Shown here piece by piece: positions 35,826 through 47,192 of a stretch of DNA of 64,000 nt (its first letter is position 1; each line of letters opens with the position of its first letter). The translations under genes and the position numbers were made by a program. The stretch covers positions 28,717-92,716 of the forward strand of contig NZ_JAAKEL010000013.1 in assembly GCF_011039205.1 (NCBI RefSeq). Direction: 5' to 3'. Under the pieces are notes generated by a model. The model searched no databases. It was not told the DNA's origin and saw only the letters and a list, made by a program, of their open reading frames with translations. Source of the DNA: Dysgonomonas sp. ZJ279. GTDB lineage: Bacteria > Bacteroidota > Bacteroidia > Bacteroidales > Dysgonomonadaceae.

Positions 35826-37244
35826 ATGAAACCAAGAATATTAAAATATATGGCAATACTGTTATTCGCATTCTCGATAGCAGTTGCAGCCCAAGATACA
35901 ACACTTGTTGTAGCCGATAGCCTTACAACCACAATAGCAGTAATAGTACCCGCAGAGGAAGTTGCAGTTGTAGAAGAAGTAGCTCAATTAGATTCGGGAA
36001 ATACTGCGTGGATTATTGTAGCAACTATTCTAGTAATGATGATGACAATTCCTGGATTAGCTCTTTTTTATGGTGGTTTAGTACGTCAAAAAAACGTGTT
36101 AAGCATTATAATGCAATGCTTAGTTATTACAGGAGTGATAAGTATACTCTGGATATCATTTGGATATAGTTGGGTATTCAGCACCGCTTTTATAGAATCA
36201 GGTAATCCTTTGAGTTTTATAATGGGTGGACTAGACAAAGTATTCCTACACGGAATAACATTCAACACATTAGTGCCGGGAGCAAATATACCTGAATTAC
36301 TATTTGCACTCTTCCAATGTATGTTTGCCGTTATCACACCGGCTCTAATTATCGGTGCATTTGCCGAAAGAATTAAATTCTCGGGATTCCTTGTATTTAC
36401 TATCTTATGGGCTATTATCGTTTACAATCCCATGGCTCACTGGGTATGGGGCGGTGGATGGCTACAACAAATGGGAGCTATTGATTTTGCAGGAGGTACA
36501 GTAGTACATATCAACGCCGGTATTTCGGCACTCGTTATGGCAATTATGCTTGGTCGCCGAAAAGGATACAGAACTACAGGACATCCCGTTACGCCGCACA
36601 GCATACCATTGGTTTTTATCGGAACAGCACTATTGTGGGTAGGCTGGTTCGGTTTCAATGCAGGAAGCGGACTAGCTGCCGATGGCTTGGCTGCCAATGC
36701 ATTCCTTGTAACACATTTCGCTACTGCTGTTGCTGCCACAGGATGGATGGCACTAGATTGGCTTATCAATAAGAAACCTACGGCAATAGGTTTTTGTACC
36801 GGAGCGGTTGCCGGATTGGTTGCCATCACTCCCGCTGCGGGAACAGTAGATGTACTAGGAGCATTTTGTATCGGTCTGATTTCAACAATAATCTGCTACT
36901 GCATGGTTGCTTATGTAAAACCAAAACTGAAATACGATGATTCATTAGATGCCTTTGGTGTACATGGAATAGGCGGTATAGTCGGATCTATTCTTACAGG
37001 CGTATTTGCAACACAAACCATCACCGGTGCAGAAGGCGTGCAAGGAGCCTTATATGGCGACTGGAATCAATTATGGACACAAGTTATTGCTACCGGAGCT
37101 TCAATAGCATATAGTGCAATACTAACTATCATACTATTCTTTATTGTTAACAAAACGATCGGACTTAGAGTTACTAAGGATGACGAATCTATCGGTCTGG
37201 ATATTTCACAACACGGTGAAATTGCTTACAGCGAAGATGAATAA
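35826..37244 (+). CDS. amt: Ammonium transporter Amt
   Basis: The 472-residue protein of the Amt/MEP/Rh family has an N-terminal signal peptide (to about residue 22) and a Val/Glu-rich segment before the first core helix. Family motifs include MMMTIPGLALFYGGLVRQKN, YNPMAHWVWGGGW, FAGGTVVHINAG (first pore histidine region) and DAFGVHGIGGIVGS (second). Eleven core helices are visible. Its activity is probably gated by the P-II protein encoded upstream. A strong terminator follows. Confidence 0.97.
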   Translation: MKPRILKYMAILLFAFSIAVAAQDTTLVVADSLTTTIAVIVPAEEVAVVEEVAQLDSGNTAWIIVATILVMMMTIPGLALFYGGLVRQKNVLSIIMQCLVITGVISILWISFGYSWVFSTAFIESGNPLSFIMGGLDKVFLHGITFNTLVPGANIPELLFALFQCMFAVITPALIIGAFAERIKFSGFLVFTILWAIIVYNPMAHWVWGGGWLQQMGAIDFAGGTVVHINAGISALVMAIMLGRRKGYRTTGHPVTPHSIPLVFIGTALLWVGWFGFNAGSGLAADGLAANAFLVTHFATAVAATGWMALDWLINKKPTAIGFCTGAVAGLVAITPAAGTVDVLGAFCIGLISTIICYCMVAYVKPKLKYDDSLDAFGVHGIGGIVGSILTGVFATQTITGAEGVQGALYGDWNQLWTQVIATGASIAYSAILTIILFFIVNKTIGLRVTKDDESIGLDISQHGEIAYSEDE

Positions 37245-37271
37245 ATCGTATTCTTCTATCATTTAAACACG

Positions 37272-37301
37272 AAAAGCGAGAGGCATAAACCTCTCGCTTT
37301 T
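37272..37301. terminator. Bidirectional terminator between amt and pyrF
   Basis: A perfect 12-bp stem (AAAAGCGAGAGG / CCTCTCGCTTTT) with a 6-base loop lies between convergent genes and has T-runs in both directions. Confidence 0.9.
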
Positions 37302-37320
37302 ATTATAATGTAAAAAATGA

Positions 37321-38145
37321 TTATAGTAATTTTTCTAAATATCCTGCCATTTCTTCTTGAAGTTTTTTAGCCTCAGCCGCTGCGGCATAAGTAAACTCAA
37401 GCGTATTATCTGCATAAATAATACCGCGAGAAGAATTTACCAACAGTCCACATTGGTCATTCATTCCGTATTTCACAACCTCAGCTAAACTTCCGCCTTG
37501 CGCTCCTACTCCCGGAACTAATAAAAAATGATTTGGAGCATGTTTTCGAATATCAGCAAACATTTCACCTCGAGTAGCACCAACCACAAACATCAACTGC
37601 TCATCGGTAGCCCACTCTTGCGACTTCTTCAAAACTTTCTCGAACAGGCGCTCACCATTAGCATCTTCTATTAGTTGAAAATCTTGTGAACCCTTGTTTG
37701 ATGTCAATGCGAGCAGGATAATCCATTTATTCGGGTATTTAAGAAAAGGCTTAACGCTGTCTTCTCCCATATAAGGAGCAACAGTAACAGCACTTGCCTT
37801 AAGATGTTCAAATGCAGAGACTGCATACATTTCTGATGTATTACCAATATCTCCGCGTTTTGCGTCTAGAATAATAAATTGATCCGGATACTTAGTACGA
37901 ATATATTCTATTGTTTTTTCTAATGCAAGAATACCCTTAATACCTAAACTTTCATAAAAAGCAGTATTCGGTTTATAAGCCACGCAGTATTTTGCAGTGG
38001 CATCTATTATCCCTTTATTAAATGCATAAATAGGATCTTCTTCCTCTAATAAATGGGCCGGTATTTTTTTAATATCTGAATCCAGTCCTACACATAGGAA
38101 AGACTTTTTCTTCTTTATATTTTCGAATAATTCTTGCTTAGTCAT
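37321..38145 (-). CDS. pyrF: Orotidine-5'-phosphate decarboxylase
   Basis: This 274-residue enzyme of the longer bacterial subfamily converts OMP to UMP, the last step of de novo pyrimidine synthesis. The catalytic Lys96 lies in [23 protein letters not shown] near the N-terminus and [11 protein letters not shown] near the C-terminus bind substrate phosphate. It is the last gene of the run prfA, beta-barrel, lipoprotein, pyrF, 7 bases after the lipoprotein stop. Confidence 0.96.
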   Translation of the reverse strand: MTKQELFENIKKKKSFLCVGLDSDIKKIPAHLLEEEDPIYAFNKGIIDATAKYCVAYKPNTAFYESLGIKGILALEKTIEYIRTKYPDQFIILDAKRGDIGNTSEMYAVSAFEHLKASAVTVAPYMGEDSVKPFLKYPNKWIILLALTSNKGSQDFQLIEDANGERLFEKVLKKSQEWATDEQLMFVVGATRGEMFADIRKHAPNHFLLVPGVGAQGGSLAEVVKYGMNDQCGLLVNSSRGIIYADNTLEFTYAAAAEAKKLQEEMAGYLEKLL

Positions 38146-38152
38146 TTTATTA

Positions 38153-39802
38153 TTATTTAATCGTTTCTATACTCCATGTATTATAATCTCCATTTGTATC
38201 CGAAGATATAATATTACGAAGCAAATATAGCTCATTACCCTTTTTATTACTAAATATATAATAAGGTTTTACTTCAAACATATTTTTAATACCATTAATA
38301 GTTGCATAATATTCATTATTATAAGCTATTGTTTTCTTCAAATAGTAGCTTCCTGCATCATAACATTTCACACTAGACGAACTGTAATAATCACTTATCG
38401 TATAAATAGAGTTAGCACTAGCATTATGCTCTAGGTACATGATATTTTCTGCTCCATCAAGTTTACCTAATTCGAACATTGGAGAAGAGGACGAAGTAGG
38501 AGTCCTAAATATTCTACCATTACTCCCAATCAAAAAACTTCCGTCTTCAGTAATCCATAATTTGGAACCAAAGCTTGAATACCAATAATTTGTTTCTCCT
38601 TCTTGTCCACTTGAAATATCTATTAGCTTAAATCCTCCATATTGATTTGCAACAATAAGTGATGGCTTTCCTTTAATCTTCATAAATTCATCATTCGCAT
38701 TCAGATTACTATTAGTTGACAAACCAATAGTATTAGTTTGTAAATTGTAAGCATAATAACCATAAAAAGAGTCTGATGCTTTTACTGTCATATAACACCA
38801 ATTATTTTCACCATAAGCAATATCGTGAACATTAAAATCCACATTAGCCGATTTTGTTATCTTTTTATTTTTTATATCTATAACAGTCATCAAAGCGCTA
38901 TATCCTACATATGCCGATTTACCATCCTCCGATAAGACAGCACAATTCGGAGACTTAGGTAAAGCCAGTTTAGTCATGGATTTTGTCGTCGGATTATATA
39001 CTATCATCGTATTTGGATTTTGAGTGAAAATATATAACTCATCATTTATCTTAGAGTATTTAGCACTCATCACCCGACCTTCTATACCCAATACATTTTC
39101 AGGATTTACAGTTGCTCGTATAGTCATTTTTACTTTTATTGTGACTATTGAGTCATTTTTATCATTATTTCTAATAATAATATCCCCTTCATAATCGCCC
39201 GCAGGTAAATCTCCTCGTTGACATATAGCATAAATAGTACTATAATCATATGTTTGGATCAATCCAGAACTATTCGATACATTTATCCATTCTGGAACAG
39301 AATCTATTTCCCATTTCAAGAGACCATCTGATGTATTATTTTTAATATTAAATTGCATATAATCTCCTGATTTTCCAAAATCCAACAGATTATCACTCAC
39401 CGTTATCTTAGGATTTCCATAATTTCCATAAAACACAGAAACAGACACTAAGCCTAATCCATCAACCTGCAATTCAATAGTTCCTAACTCTATAACACCA
39501 AATTGTCCCAATAAATCGGTATCATCAACCTCGTATTTTATAATAGCTATACCATTCTCGACAGATCCTGTGAAAGAATCGAAAGCCATATTTGATGGGA
39601 AAGATTTTATTTCATATGACGAGTTAGTTTTTCCATCCAAAATTATTTTAGCTGTATTAGTAGTAGACTTTTCTAAAAATAATTCTATAGTTTTTGCCGG
39701 TGGCTTAATTTTGTCATTATTCTCATCCAAAAAATCACTACTACAACCTGTAGTAAATAAAACAGCACATAAAACTGTTATAACAATATATATATTTTTC
39801 AT
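38153..39802 (-). CDS. Lipoprotein with BACON-like and beta-propeller-like regions
   Basis: This 549-residue lipoprotein has signal peptide [20 protein letters not shown] (lipobox Cys20). Residues about 30-125 and 125-230 look like two immunoglobulin-like/BACON-type beta domains; [17 protein letters not shown] is the typical BACON core. Residues 235-549 have repeated strand patterns such as [20 protein letters not shown] and [18 protein letters not shown], as in YncE-like propellers. It is likely surface- or periplasm-facing and may bind carbohydrate or protein; the ligand is unknown. It lies 8 bases after the beta-barrel gene. Confidence 0.75.
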   Translation of the reverse strand: MKNIYIVITVLCAVLFTTGCSSDFLDENNDKIKPPAKTIELFLEKSTTNTAKIILDGKTNSSYEIKSFPSNMAFDSFTGSVENGIAIIKYEVDDTDLLGQFGVIELGTIELQVDGLGLVSVSVFYGNYGNPKITVSDNLLDFGKSGDYMQFNIKNNTSDGLLKWEIDSVPEWINVSNSSGLIQTYDYSTIYAICQRGDLPAGDYEGDIIIRNNDKNDSIVTIKVKMTIRATVNPENVLGIEGRVMSAKYSKINDELYIFTQNPNTMIVYNPTTKSMTKLALPKSPNCAVLSEDGKSAYVGYSALMTVIDIKNKKITKSANVDFNVHDIAYGENNWCYMTVKASDSFYGYYAYNLQTNTIGLSTNSNLNANDEFMKIKGKPSLIVANQYGGFKLIDISSGQEGETNYWYSSFGSKLWITEDGSFLIGSNGRIFRTPTSSSSPMFELGKLDGAENIMYLEHNASANSIYTISDYYSSSSVKCYDAGSYYLKKTIAYNNEYYATINGIKNMFEVKPYYIFSNKKGNELYLLRNIISSDTNGDYNTWSIETIK

Positions 39803-39810
39803 AGTTCAGA

Positions 39811-40527
39811 TTATTTATAAAAACGAATAGCAAATAGTACACCCAAATGAGTCATATTTATTCTTGATTCATCATAAAGTTTTATATTCTCACTTGAATA
39901 GCTGTCATCAACTGTAACTTTACCAACTACACCTGATAATACTTCTCCACTTACTCCTATAGCCCAGTTTTTCGTTAAAAAATACTCTATACCAAGCTCA
40001 CCATTAAAACCCAATGTGCTTCCTGTCAAAAGTAAATTCATATCAGACTTAACCTGATTTCTATAATGTAAATACCCTACAGCCACCTGGCCTGTCAACT
40101 GAAATTTCTTATTATTTGTAATGTAATTTTGCATGTAAAACGAAGGTCCTACAAAATTATAGTACAATTGTTCTTTCATATTTACTCTTTCCAGATTACC
40201 ATCATAGTTATAATCGACTATCAATCCATTTTTCTCAGCATTAGAAGTAAAGAAATTATACTTTAGCCCCACTCCCATTTTAGGTTTAAATAGATATACG
40301 ACATTAGCAGTAGCCATTTGCCCTTTCTTTAAATCACTGTAATAGTCTTTTGCAATATCACTTGGCACACCCATGTCTATTAATTCTCGCTCTGAACTTT
40401 TCGAACTTGCAGTCAGAAAAGAAAATCCTCCGGACACACCAAATTTCCATTTAGGAACAGATGTCTCTTGCGATGATGCGCTAAGATATAGCATAATTGA
40501 TAAGGCCATTAAAATTAGCTTCTTCAT
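39811..40527 (-). CDS. Outer-membrane beta-barrel protein
   Basis: This 238-residue exported protein has an N-terminal signal peptide (MKKLILMALSIMLYLSASSQ). The mature part has alternating amphipathic strands and blocks such as KWKFGVSGGFSFLTA, MGVGLKYNFFTSN and GFNGELGIEYFLTKNWAIGV, with a final strand HLGVLFAIRFYK. This is the pattern of porin-family/OmpA-like barrels. It is closely linked to the lipoprotein gene downstream, suggesting a surface pair. Confidence 0.85.
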   Translation of the reverse strand: MKKLILMALSIMLYLSASSQETSVPKWKFGVSGGFSFLTASSKSSERELIDMGVPSDIAKDYYSDLKKGQMATANVVYLFKPKMGVGLKYNFFTSNAEKNGLIVDYNYDGNLERVNMKEQLYYNFVGPSFYMQNYITNNKKFQLTGQVAVGYLHYRNQVKSDMNLLLTGSTLGFNGELGIEYFLTKNWAIGVSGEVLSGVVGKVTVDDSYSSENIKLYDESRINMTHLGVLFAIRFYK

Positions 40528-40575
40528 AGTTTAAGTAATTGTTAAATTAGTTTTAGTTAGGTAGATTCTTATTTA

Positions 40576-41661
40576 TTATAATTCACTCTCTTTCAAACGT
40601 TCTGTGTTTTCAACTATTATCAATTGATCTATTATAGATTGAATATCACCGTCCATAATAGCTGATAAATTATACAATGTAAGGTTGATACGATGATCGG
40701 TAACCCGACCTTGAGGATAGTTATATGTTCTGATTTTGGCAGAGCGGTCTCCTGTCGAAACCATTGTTTTACGTTTAGAAGCTACCTCATCCAAATATTT
40801 TTGGTATTCCATATTATAGATACGGCTACGTAACTCGACCATAGCTTTAGCCTTATTTTTCAACTGTGATTTTTCATCCTGACATTGAACTACAACCCCT
40901 GTAGGTATATGTACCAGACGTATCGCAGAATAAGTTGTATTTACCGATTGTCCACCGTTTCCTGATGCACAAAAAGTATCAACCCGAATATCCGATTCTT
41001 TTATTTCCACATCAAATTCTTCGGCCTCAGGCAAAACTGCAACAGTAGCAGCAGATGTATGTACACGACCTTGTGTTTCTGTAGCAGGAACACGCTGTAC
41101 ACGATGAACACCCGATTCGTATTTTAATATACCATAAACTCCTTCACCTGCTACGGTAAATATTATCTCTTTAAATCCACCCGAAGTACCTTCGGTAAGA
41201 CTTGTTATTTCAGTTTTCCAACCTTTCGATTCGCAGTATTTAGTGTACATACGATAAAGATCACCTGCAAAAATCGCAGCCTCATCACCACCTGTACCAC
41301 CTCTAATCTCAACAATAGCATTTTTAGCATCTTCCGGATCGGCAGGAACAAGCAGCAGTTTTATCTCTTCTTCTAATACAGGTAATCGACTATTAGATTC
41401 CTCCAGTTCTTCTTTCGCAATCTCTCTTAGTTCCGGATCACTTTCTGCGTCCAGAATTTGTTTTGCTTCAGCTATATTTGATAAGACTTGCTGATACTCT
41501 TTACGAGCATTAGCAATCTTCTCCAGATCGCGATATTCTTTAGTCAACTTGACATACCGTTTCATATCACTAATAATATTAGGATCAGTAATTAGTTTCC
41601 CAATCTCTTCGAAACGGATTACTAAAACATCAAGTTTTTCTAATAAAGATAATTGAGTCAT
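40576..41661 (-). CDS. prfA: Peptide chain release factor 1
   Basis: The 361-residue class I release factor ends translation at UAA and UAG. The stop-codon recognition tripeptide is PAT (192-194, in [15 protein letters not shown]) and the catalytic GGQ is at 236-238 in GNGGQSVNT. Length and motif spacing match RF1, not RF2. It is the first gene of the minus-strand run ending in pyrF. Confidence 0.97.
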   Translation of the reverse strand: MTQLSLLEKLDVLVIRFEEIGKLITDPNIISDMKRYVKLTKEYRDLEKIANARKEYQQVLSNIAEAKQILDAESDPELREIAKEELEESNSRLPVLEEEIKLLLVPADPEDAKNAIVEIRGGTGGDEAAIFAGDLYRMYTKYCESKGWKTEITSLTEGTSGGFKEIIFTVAGEGVYGILKYESGVHRVQRVPATETQGRVHTSAATVAVLPEAEEFDVEIKESDIRVDTFCASGNGGQSVNTTYSAIRLVHIPTGVVVQCQDEKSQLKNKAKAMVELRSRIYNMEYQKYLDEVASKRKTMVSTGDRSAKIRTYNYPQGRVTDHRINLTLYNLSAIMDGDIQSIIDQLIIVENTERLKESEL

Positions 41662-41749
41662 TCTGTATAGTTAGTCTCTAAATTTTATTCGAGTGCAAAT
41701 GTAAGGAAAAAGGTTAATATAAACCGCAAAGGCAAAAGCAGAAGTGGAA

Positions 41750-41791
41750 AAATAAAAAAAAGAAAGCCCGCGAAATCCTTCGCAGACTTTC
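41750..41791 (-). terminator. Terminator after tpx
   Basis: On the minus strand a stem formed from GAAAGTCTGCGAA and TTCGCGGGCTTTC (loop GGAT, a small mismatch) runs into a long T-tract. Confidence 0.8.
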
Positions 41792-41816
41792 CAACCTTAA
41801 CACAAACTTTACAAAA

Positions 41817-42317
41817 CTACACAATAGAGTTGATTGCAGTCTGATAATCCGGTTCAACCGTAGTCTCAGGAACCAACTCTGTGTACGATATATTTCCTTC
41901 GGGATTAACAACTACCACTGAGCGAGCCAAAAGACCTTTCAATGGACCATCGATTGTTAATACACCATAATTTTTAGCAAATTCAGGATTTCTGAATACA
42001 GAAACTGGAATCACATTTTCAATTCCTTCTGTTGTACAGAAACGTCCACTAGCAAAAGGCAAATCAGCCGATACTGCTAGAATAACAGTGTTAGATAAAC
42101 CAGCAGCCTCTTTATTGAATCTTCTAACAGAAGAAGCACACACTCCGGTATCTAAGCTTGGGAAAATATTCAGAACAACATATTTACCTTTCAAATCTGC
42201 AAGAGATAATTCAGATAAATCATTCTTCACTAACGTAAATGCAGGAGCAACTGTACCCACTTTAGGTAAGTCTCCGCTTGTATTTACATTTGCACCTTTG
42301 AATGTTATTGTTGCCAT
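41817..42317 (-). CDS. tpx: Thiol peroxidase Tpx (atypical 2-Cys peroxiredoxin)
   Basis: This 166-residue peroxidase reduces hydrogen peroxide and alkyl hydroperoxides using thioredoxin. The peroxidatic Cys60 is in FPSLDTGVCASSVRRFN and the resolving Cys94 is in GRFCTTEG, the Tpx spacing. It is a single-gene unit with a full promoter match upstream and a terminator downstream. Confidence 0.96.
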   Translation of the reverse strand: MATITFKGANVNTSGDLPKVGTVAPAFTLVKNDLSELSLADLKGKYVVLNIFPSLDTGVCASSVRRFNKEAAGLSNTVILAVSADLPFASGRFCTTEGIENVIPVSVFRNPEFAKNYGVLTIDGPLKGLLARSVVVVNPEGNISYTELVPETTVEPDYQTAINSIV

Positions 42318-42338
42318 ATCATTTTCATTATTACATTA

Positions 42339-42368
42339 CAAATATAGTGTTTCTTTTCGTCAGAGCAA
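42339..42368 (-). promoter_or_regulatory. Bacteroidota-type promoter of tpx
   Basis: On the minus strand TTG (42368-42366) is followed after 19 bases by TATATTTG (42346-42339), a complete match. Leader length is about 15 bases. Confidence 0.7.
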
Positions 42369-42419
42369 TACTTTGAAGCTTTTTTCCACAATAAATTCAC
42401 ACTTTTTTACATTAGCTTT

Positions 42420-45257
42420 TTAGTCGAACTCTTTAGCGAGATATTCAGCTGTAAAACTACCCTTCACTTTGATTATATCTTCAGGCTTCCCTCTAGCAAT
42501 AAGGGTTCCACCCCCAGCCCCACCATCTGGACCCATATCTATAATATAATCAGCACTTTTAATTATATCCTGATTATGTTCTATCACAATTACAGTATTA
42601 CCTCTGTCTACCAATTTATTCAAAACACCGAGCAAAACCCTGATATCTTCGAAGTGGAGTCCGGTAGTCGGCTCATCGAGTATATATATAGTATTTCCTG
42701 TATCTATACGGGCTAATTCTGTCGCAAGTTTCACTCTTTGGGACTCTCCTCCTGATAAAGTAGTAGATGGCTGCCCCAATTTTATATAGCCAAGCCCTAC
42801 TTCTTGCAGTACTCTTATCTTATTTAATATTACCGGAACGTTTTCAAAAAACTCGACCGCCATATTAATAGTCATATCCAATACATCAGCAATAGATTTT
42901 CCTTTGAAACGGACTTCGAGTGTTTCCCTATTATAACGTTTACCATGACATTCCTCACAAGGAACAAAAACATCCGGTAAAAAATTCATACCTATCACCT
43001 TGTAGCCATTCCCTCCGCATACTTCGCAACGCCCTTCTTTTACATTAAAAGAAAAACGTCCCGGTTTATACCCTCTAATTTTCGATTCCGGCAGATTAAC
43101 AAACAAATTTCTTATATCTGAAAATACACCTGTATATGTAGCCGGATTAGAACGAGGCGTACGACCGATTGGCGATTGATCGACACTTATTACTTTATCA
43201 ACGTTGTCAATCCCCTCTATTGTTTTATAGGGCAATGGATCAGCTAATGACTTATATAAATGCTGACTCAATATCGGTTGCAATGTCGCATTTATCAAAC
43301 TTGATTTTCCACTACCCGATACCCCTGTCACACAAATAAATGTGTTAAGAGGAAAACTGGCTGTCACATTCTTTAGGTTATGACCTGTAGCTCCCTTAAG
43401 TGTTATCTTTTTGCCGTTTCCTGTTCTTCTTTTCTTGGGAATTTCTATTTCCTGTCTTCCATTCAGATAATCGGATGTAAGCGTATTGGCTTTAAGCATT
43501 TCCGCCGGAGTGCCCGAGAACACGACTTTACCTCCTCTACGCCCGGCATACGGTCCCATATCAACAACATAGTCTGCTTCAAGCATAATTTCTTTATCAT
43601 GCTCTACTACCACAACAGAGTTCCCTGTATCACGTAATTTCTTTAACGAATCTATTAATCGAGTATTATCACGCTGATGCAGACCAATACTTGGCTCATC
43701 TAATATATACAGGACATTTACCAGCTGCGAGCCTATTTGAGTAGCTAAACGTATGCGTTGGCTTTCCCCTCCTGACAGTGTTACTGATGATCTATTCAAC
43801 GAAAGATAATTTAACCCGACATCCAACAAGAAAGTAAGACGAGACAGAATTTCTTTTTTTACTTCCGAAGCAATGGCTGCCTGTCTGCCAGATATATGTT
43901 TATCAACGTCCTGTATCCAATTATACAGTTCCTGAATATCCATATTGGCAAGTTCAGCTATATTCTTTCCATTAAGCCTATAGTGAAGCGCTTCTTTGTT
44001 TAATCGCTGCCCATCACAATCAGGGCAGGTTCCGGTCTTTACAAACTGCTCCGCCCACTTTTGAGCCGAAGCCGAGGCTTCGCTCTCCTGCTGCATAGAT
44101 ATATACTTTGCAACACCTTCGAAAGCCATTGTATAATTTGATGCACCTCCAAGAGATTCATTCTTAATCTGCAATTGCTCGTCAGTACCGAACATTATGT
44201 CATTCATCGCCTCTTCGGGAATATCCTTGATCGGCGTTTTAATCGTAACTCCATACTTTTCACAAATAGCTTCTATCTGCCAAAAAAACAAATAGTTCTT
44301 ATATTTGCCCAATGGTGTTATACCGCCGGCATAGATACTCAACTGAGGCTTCGGTACAATCTTATCCATATCGATCTGATTGATGACCCCAAGGCCTTTA
44401 CATCGAGAGCATGCTCCATAAGGCGAATTGAACGAGAACGTATTTGGCGCAGGCTCGCTATACGACAAACCTGTAGACGGACACATCAACTGACGACTAA
44501 AATGACGTACCTCTTCGGTTTCTACGTCTTCAATCAGAATAAGACCATCCCCCTGCTTCATTGCTACACGGAGGCTTTTCTTTAGATTGTCGACATGTTT
44601 ATTCGATACAACCATTTTATCGATAAGCACTTCGATATTATGAATTTTATATCGATCGACACGCATACCCGGAAGTATTTCGCGGATAACGCCATCGACA
44701 CGAACAGTAAGATACCCCTTCTTGCTTATTTGCTCAAACAACTCCTTGTAGTGGCCTTTACGGCTACGAACAACAGGAGCCAGTAAATATATTTTCTTTC
44801 CAATATACCTCTCCAGAATAAGTTCCAGAATCTGATCTTCGGTATATTTCACCATTTTCTCTCCGGTGAGATATGAATATGCTTCTCCGGCACGTGCATA
44901 AAGCAAACGCAGGAAGTCATATATTTCAGTAGTAGTTCCCACTGTAGAACGGGGATTACGATTGGTTGTTTTTTGTTCTATAGATATAACAGGACTGAGT
45001 CCTGTTATTTTATCAACATCAGGACGCTCCATTCCGCCCAAGAAACTACGGGCATAAGCTGAAAATGTTTCTATATATCGGCGTTGACCTTCTGCAAAAA
45101 TTGTATCAAAGGCTAATGATGATTTGCCACTACCACTCAAGCCGGTGATAACGACCAATGAATCACGAGGAATTTCTACATCAATATTTTTTAAGTTGTG
45201 AACACGTGCACCATACACGTTTATTTTCTCTTTTTCCTCTACTTGTTCTGTTTCCAT
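42420..45257 (-). CDS. uvrA: Excinuclease ABC subunit A
   Basis: This 945-residue damage-recognition ATPase of nucleotide excision repair has two ABC modules. Walker A motifs lie in [16 protein letters not shown] (N-terminal) and [12 protein letters not shown] (C-terminal). Signatures are [16 protein letters not shown] and [15 protein letters not shown]. Zinc-binding cysteine pairs appear in [16 protein letters not shown] and [16 protein letters not shown]. Length is normal. It lies 33 bases downstream of a lytic transglycosylase gene and may be co-transcribed with it. Confidence 0.97.
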   Translation of the reverse strand: METEQVEEKEKINVYGARVHNLKNIDVEIPRDSLVVITGLSGSGKSSLAFDTIFAEGQRRYIETFSAYARSFLGGMERPDVDKITGLSPVISIEQKTTNRNPRSTVGTTTEIYDFLRLLYARAGEAYSYLTGEKMVKYTEDQILELILERYIGKKIYLLAPVVRSRKGHYKELFEQISKKGYLTVRVDGVIREILPGMRVDRYKIHNIEVLIDKMVVSNKHVDNLKKSLRVAMKQGDGLILIEDVETEEVRHFSRQLMCPSTGLSYSEPAPNTFSFNSPYGACSRCKGLGVINQIDMDKIVPKPQLSIYAGGITPLGKYKNYLFFWQIEAICEKYGVTIKTPIKDIPEEAMNDIMFGTDEQLQIKNESLGGASNYTMAFEGVAKYISMQQESEASASAQKWAEQFVKTGTCPDCDGQRLNKEALHYRLNGKNIAELANMDIQELYNWIQDVDKHISGRQAAIASEVKKEILSRLTFLLDVGLNYLSLNRSSVTLSGGESQRIRLATQIGSQLVNVLYILDEPSIGLHQRDNTRLIDSLKKLRDTGNSVVVVEHDKEIMLEADYVVDMGPYAGRRGGKVVFSGTPAEMLKANTLTSDYLNGRQEIEIPKKRRTGNGKKITLKGATGHNLKNVTASFPLNTFICVTGVSGSGKSSLINATLQPILSQHLYKSLADPLPYKTIEGIDNVDKVISVDQSPIGRTPRSNPATYTGVFSDIRNLFVNLPESKIRGYKPGRFSFNVKEGRCEVCGGNGYKVIGMNFLPDVFVPCEECHGKRYNRETLEVRFKGKSIADVLDMTINMAVEFFENVPVILNKIRVLQEVGLGYIKLGQPSTTLSGGESQRVKLATELARIDTGNTIYILDEPTTGLHFEDIRVLLGVLNKLVDRGNTVIVIEHNQDIIKSADYIIDMGPDGGAGGGTLIARGKPEDIIKVKGSFTAEYLAKEFD

Positions 45258-45290
45258 TTAATAAAAAGACGTGCTTTATATTACTAGTTA

Positions 45291-46268
45291 TCAATCTTGT
45301 GTAATCCAATTCTTATCATGAACTTTCACCTGATCGCCTTTTTTGTAATAAAGGGATTGCTGGCTAGGTATAAGAATTGTATATGATCTTTGGCTTTTAG
45401 GCGAAATCGTCAGTTTCCTGTCGCGAAGCCACGAATTAAAATCTTTCAATTGTGCGTAAGTAAGTCCGTTATCTTTAGCAAAAGCTGCTAAATCGGGAAT
45501 AGATTCTGTTATCTCAACCGATTTAAACTCCATTGGTTTATATAGCTGATTTGCCGTTAATACAAAACCATATTTGTAGGGACTCTCAAAAAGTTGTTTT
45601 ATAGCTAACATACGGAAATAATAACGCGATGTTTCATCCACAAGCCAAAGATCTAAACCATCTTCTACTTGTTGTTTATCCAATTCGCCACTAATTCGCC
45701 CTTGCCCTGCATTGTAAGAGAGAGCTACGCTAGCCCAACTACCGTATTTGTTATATGCCTGTTTGAAGTATTTACAAGCTGCTTCGGTTGACTTCTCGAC
45801 CGAGTATCTCTCATCAACCTCCGAACCTACTTCCAGCCCATACGATGGTGCTGTCTTAGGCATAAACTGCCATAGCCCTGCCGCTCCAGCAGATGATACC
45901 GCACGATGATTCAAACTACTTTCTATAACAGCCAGATATTTAAAATCTTCTGGTATTCCATTTGCTTTAAGGATAGGTTCGATAATTGGAAAATAACGAT
46001 TTGCTTTCTTTATTAACAACATTGTTGTCGAATGCAAATAAGTGAATCCGTTTATCTCTCTATCGTAGCGCTCATGCAGATCATATCTGTCCAAATCAAG
46101 ATCTTCGCCTGCAAACGATACTTTATGAGGTACATCTATCGATTTTGTCATCGACAAAACATAAGGTGTCTTTGTTTCAACTTCTACTTTGCTGTTATTT
46201 GACAAGAGAAAGACAGCTAACACACAGATACAAACACCCGGTATAATGAACAATGCTATTTTTTTCAT
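45291..46268 (-). CDS. Lytic transglycosylase (SLT family)
   Basis: The 325-residue envelope enzyme cleaves peptidoglycan between MurNAc and GlcNAc. It has an N-terminal signal/anchor segment (residues 4-24) and an SLT domain with the catalytic Glu in LAVIESSLNHRAVSSAGA, followed by AGLWQFMPKTAPSYGL and ALSYNAGQGRI. The C-terminal 90 residues resemble a LysM-like or binding segment as in MltD-type proteins. It sits upstream of uvrA. Confidence 0.9.
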   Translation of the reverse strand: MKKIALFIIPGVCICVLAVFLLSNNSKVEVETKTPYVLSMTKSIDVPHKVSFAGEDLDLDRYDLHERYDREINGFTYLHSTTMLLIKKANRYFPIIEPILKANGIPEDFKYLAVIESSLNHRAVSSAGAAGLWQFMPKTAPSYGLEVGSEVDERYSVEKSTEAACKYFKQAYNKYGSWASVALSYNAGQGRISGELDKQQVEDGLDLWLVDETSRYYFRMLAIKQLFESPYKYGFVLTANQLYKPMEFKSVEITESIPDLAAFAKDNGLTYAQLKDFNSWLRDRKLTISPKSQRSYTILIPSQQSLYYKKGDQVKVHDKNWITQD

Positions 46269-46356
46269 AAAATAAAATTATTAAACCGCATCTCCAATAG
46301 ATACATCTATCAAAGATACGGCTTTTATTTCGTAAAATAAAGATACCGACAAGAAC

Positions 46357-47178
46357 TTACATACCCTTTCCAACCCAGATATTACAGTCTGGATAAAGCG
46401 TTTGAAGGGCTTTAACGTCTTCGTTAAATATTCCAAAAACGGAAGAGCCTGATCCTGTCATAGATGCATACAAAGCACCATGTTTATACATTGTTTCTTT
46501 TATCTCATTGATTAGAGGATATTTAGCAACAACACTTTTCTCAAAATCGTTTATCATCAAGTCCCTCCATTCTGTCATGGGTTTCTTTATTATCTCTTTA
46601 AGAGACATACTCGGTTGCAAAGGCTTTATTTGAGCAAAAGCATCTTTTGTAGATACATGAATATCCGGTTTAATCAATATAAACGTATAATCTTTAAGAC
46701 ATAACTCCACGTCTTCGAAAACCTCTCCTATCCCAGTTGCAAACATCGGTCGATTGTAAATAAAGAACGGACAATCAGCCCCTAATTGAACAGCAATATT
46801 AGCTAGTTCTTTATCAGAAGCTCCAAGATCGAAAGTCTTATTTATCAACTTCAACATAAAAGAAGCATCAGCCGACCCCCCGCCTAAGCCGGCTCCAAAG
46901 GGTATTTTCTTAAGTAAATGAACTTCCAACGAAGGAAATTCATATTTGCTTCGCATCAACTTAAGCGCCTTCATTACCAGATTACTTTCCGGTGCAGCAT
47001 CAACTTTAATACCTGCTTCGATAAAAGTATCTTCTGACTGATCTTCTTTAACAATAATCTCTAAAGCATCTTTTATTGCAATAGGATAAAAAACTGTTTC
47101 GAGATTATGATAACCGTCATCTCGCTTAGATACAATATTTAATCCGAGATTTATTTTTGCATTAGGGAAACAAATCAT
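46357..47178 (-). CDS. ispE: 4-diphosphocytidyl-2-C-methyl-D-erythritol kinase IspE
   Basis: This 273-residue GHMP kinase of the MEP isoprenoid pathway starts FPNAKINLGLNIVSKRDDGY and has the ATP-binding glycine motif PFGAGLGGGSADASFM and the C-terminal MTGSGSSVFGIF. It lies 14 bases downstream of the diaminopimelate dehydrogenase gene, so the two probably share a transcript. Confidence 0.97.
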   Translation of the reverse strand: MICFPNAKINLGLNIVSKRDDGYHNLETVFYPIAIKDALEIIVKEDQSEDTFIEAGIKVDAAPESNLVMKALKLMRSKYEFPSLEVHLLKKIPFGAGLGGGSADASFMLKLINKTFDLGASDKELANIAVQLGADCPFFIYNRPMFATGIGEVFEDVELCLKDYTFILIKPDIHVSTKDAFAQIKPLQPSMSLKEIIKKPMTEWRDLMINDFEKSVVAKYPLINEIKETMYKHGALYASMTGSGSSVFGIFNEDVKALQTLYPDCNIWVGKGM

Positions 47179-47192
47179 ATATGATCTTTATT

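Noticed and set aside
43380..44786. Several plus-strand frames of 60-136 codons inside uvrA
   Set aside because: All are antisense to highly conserved UvrA motifs.
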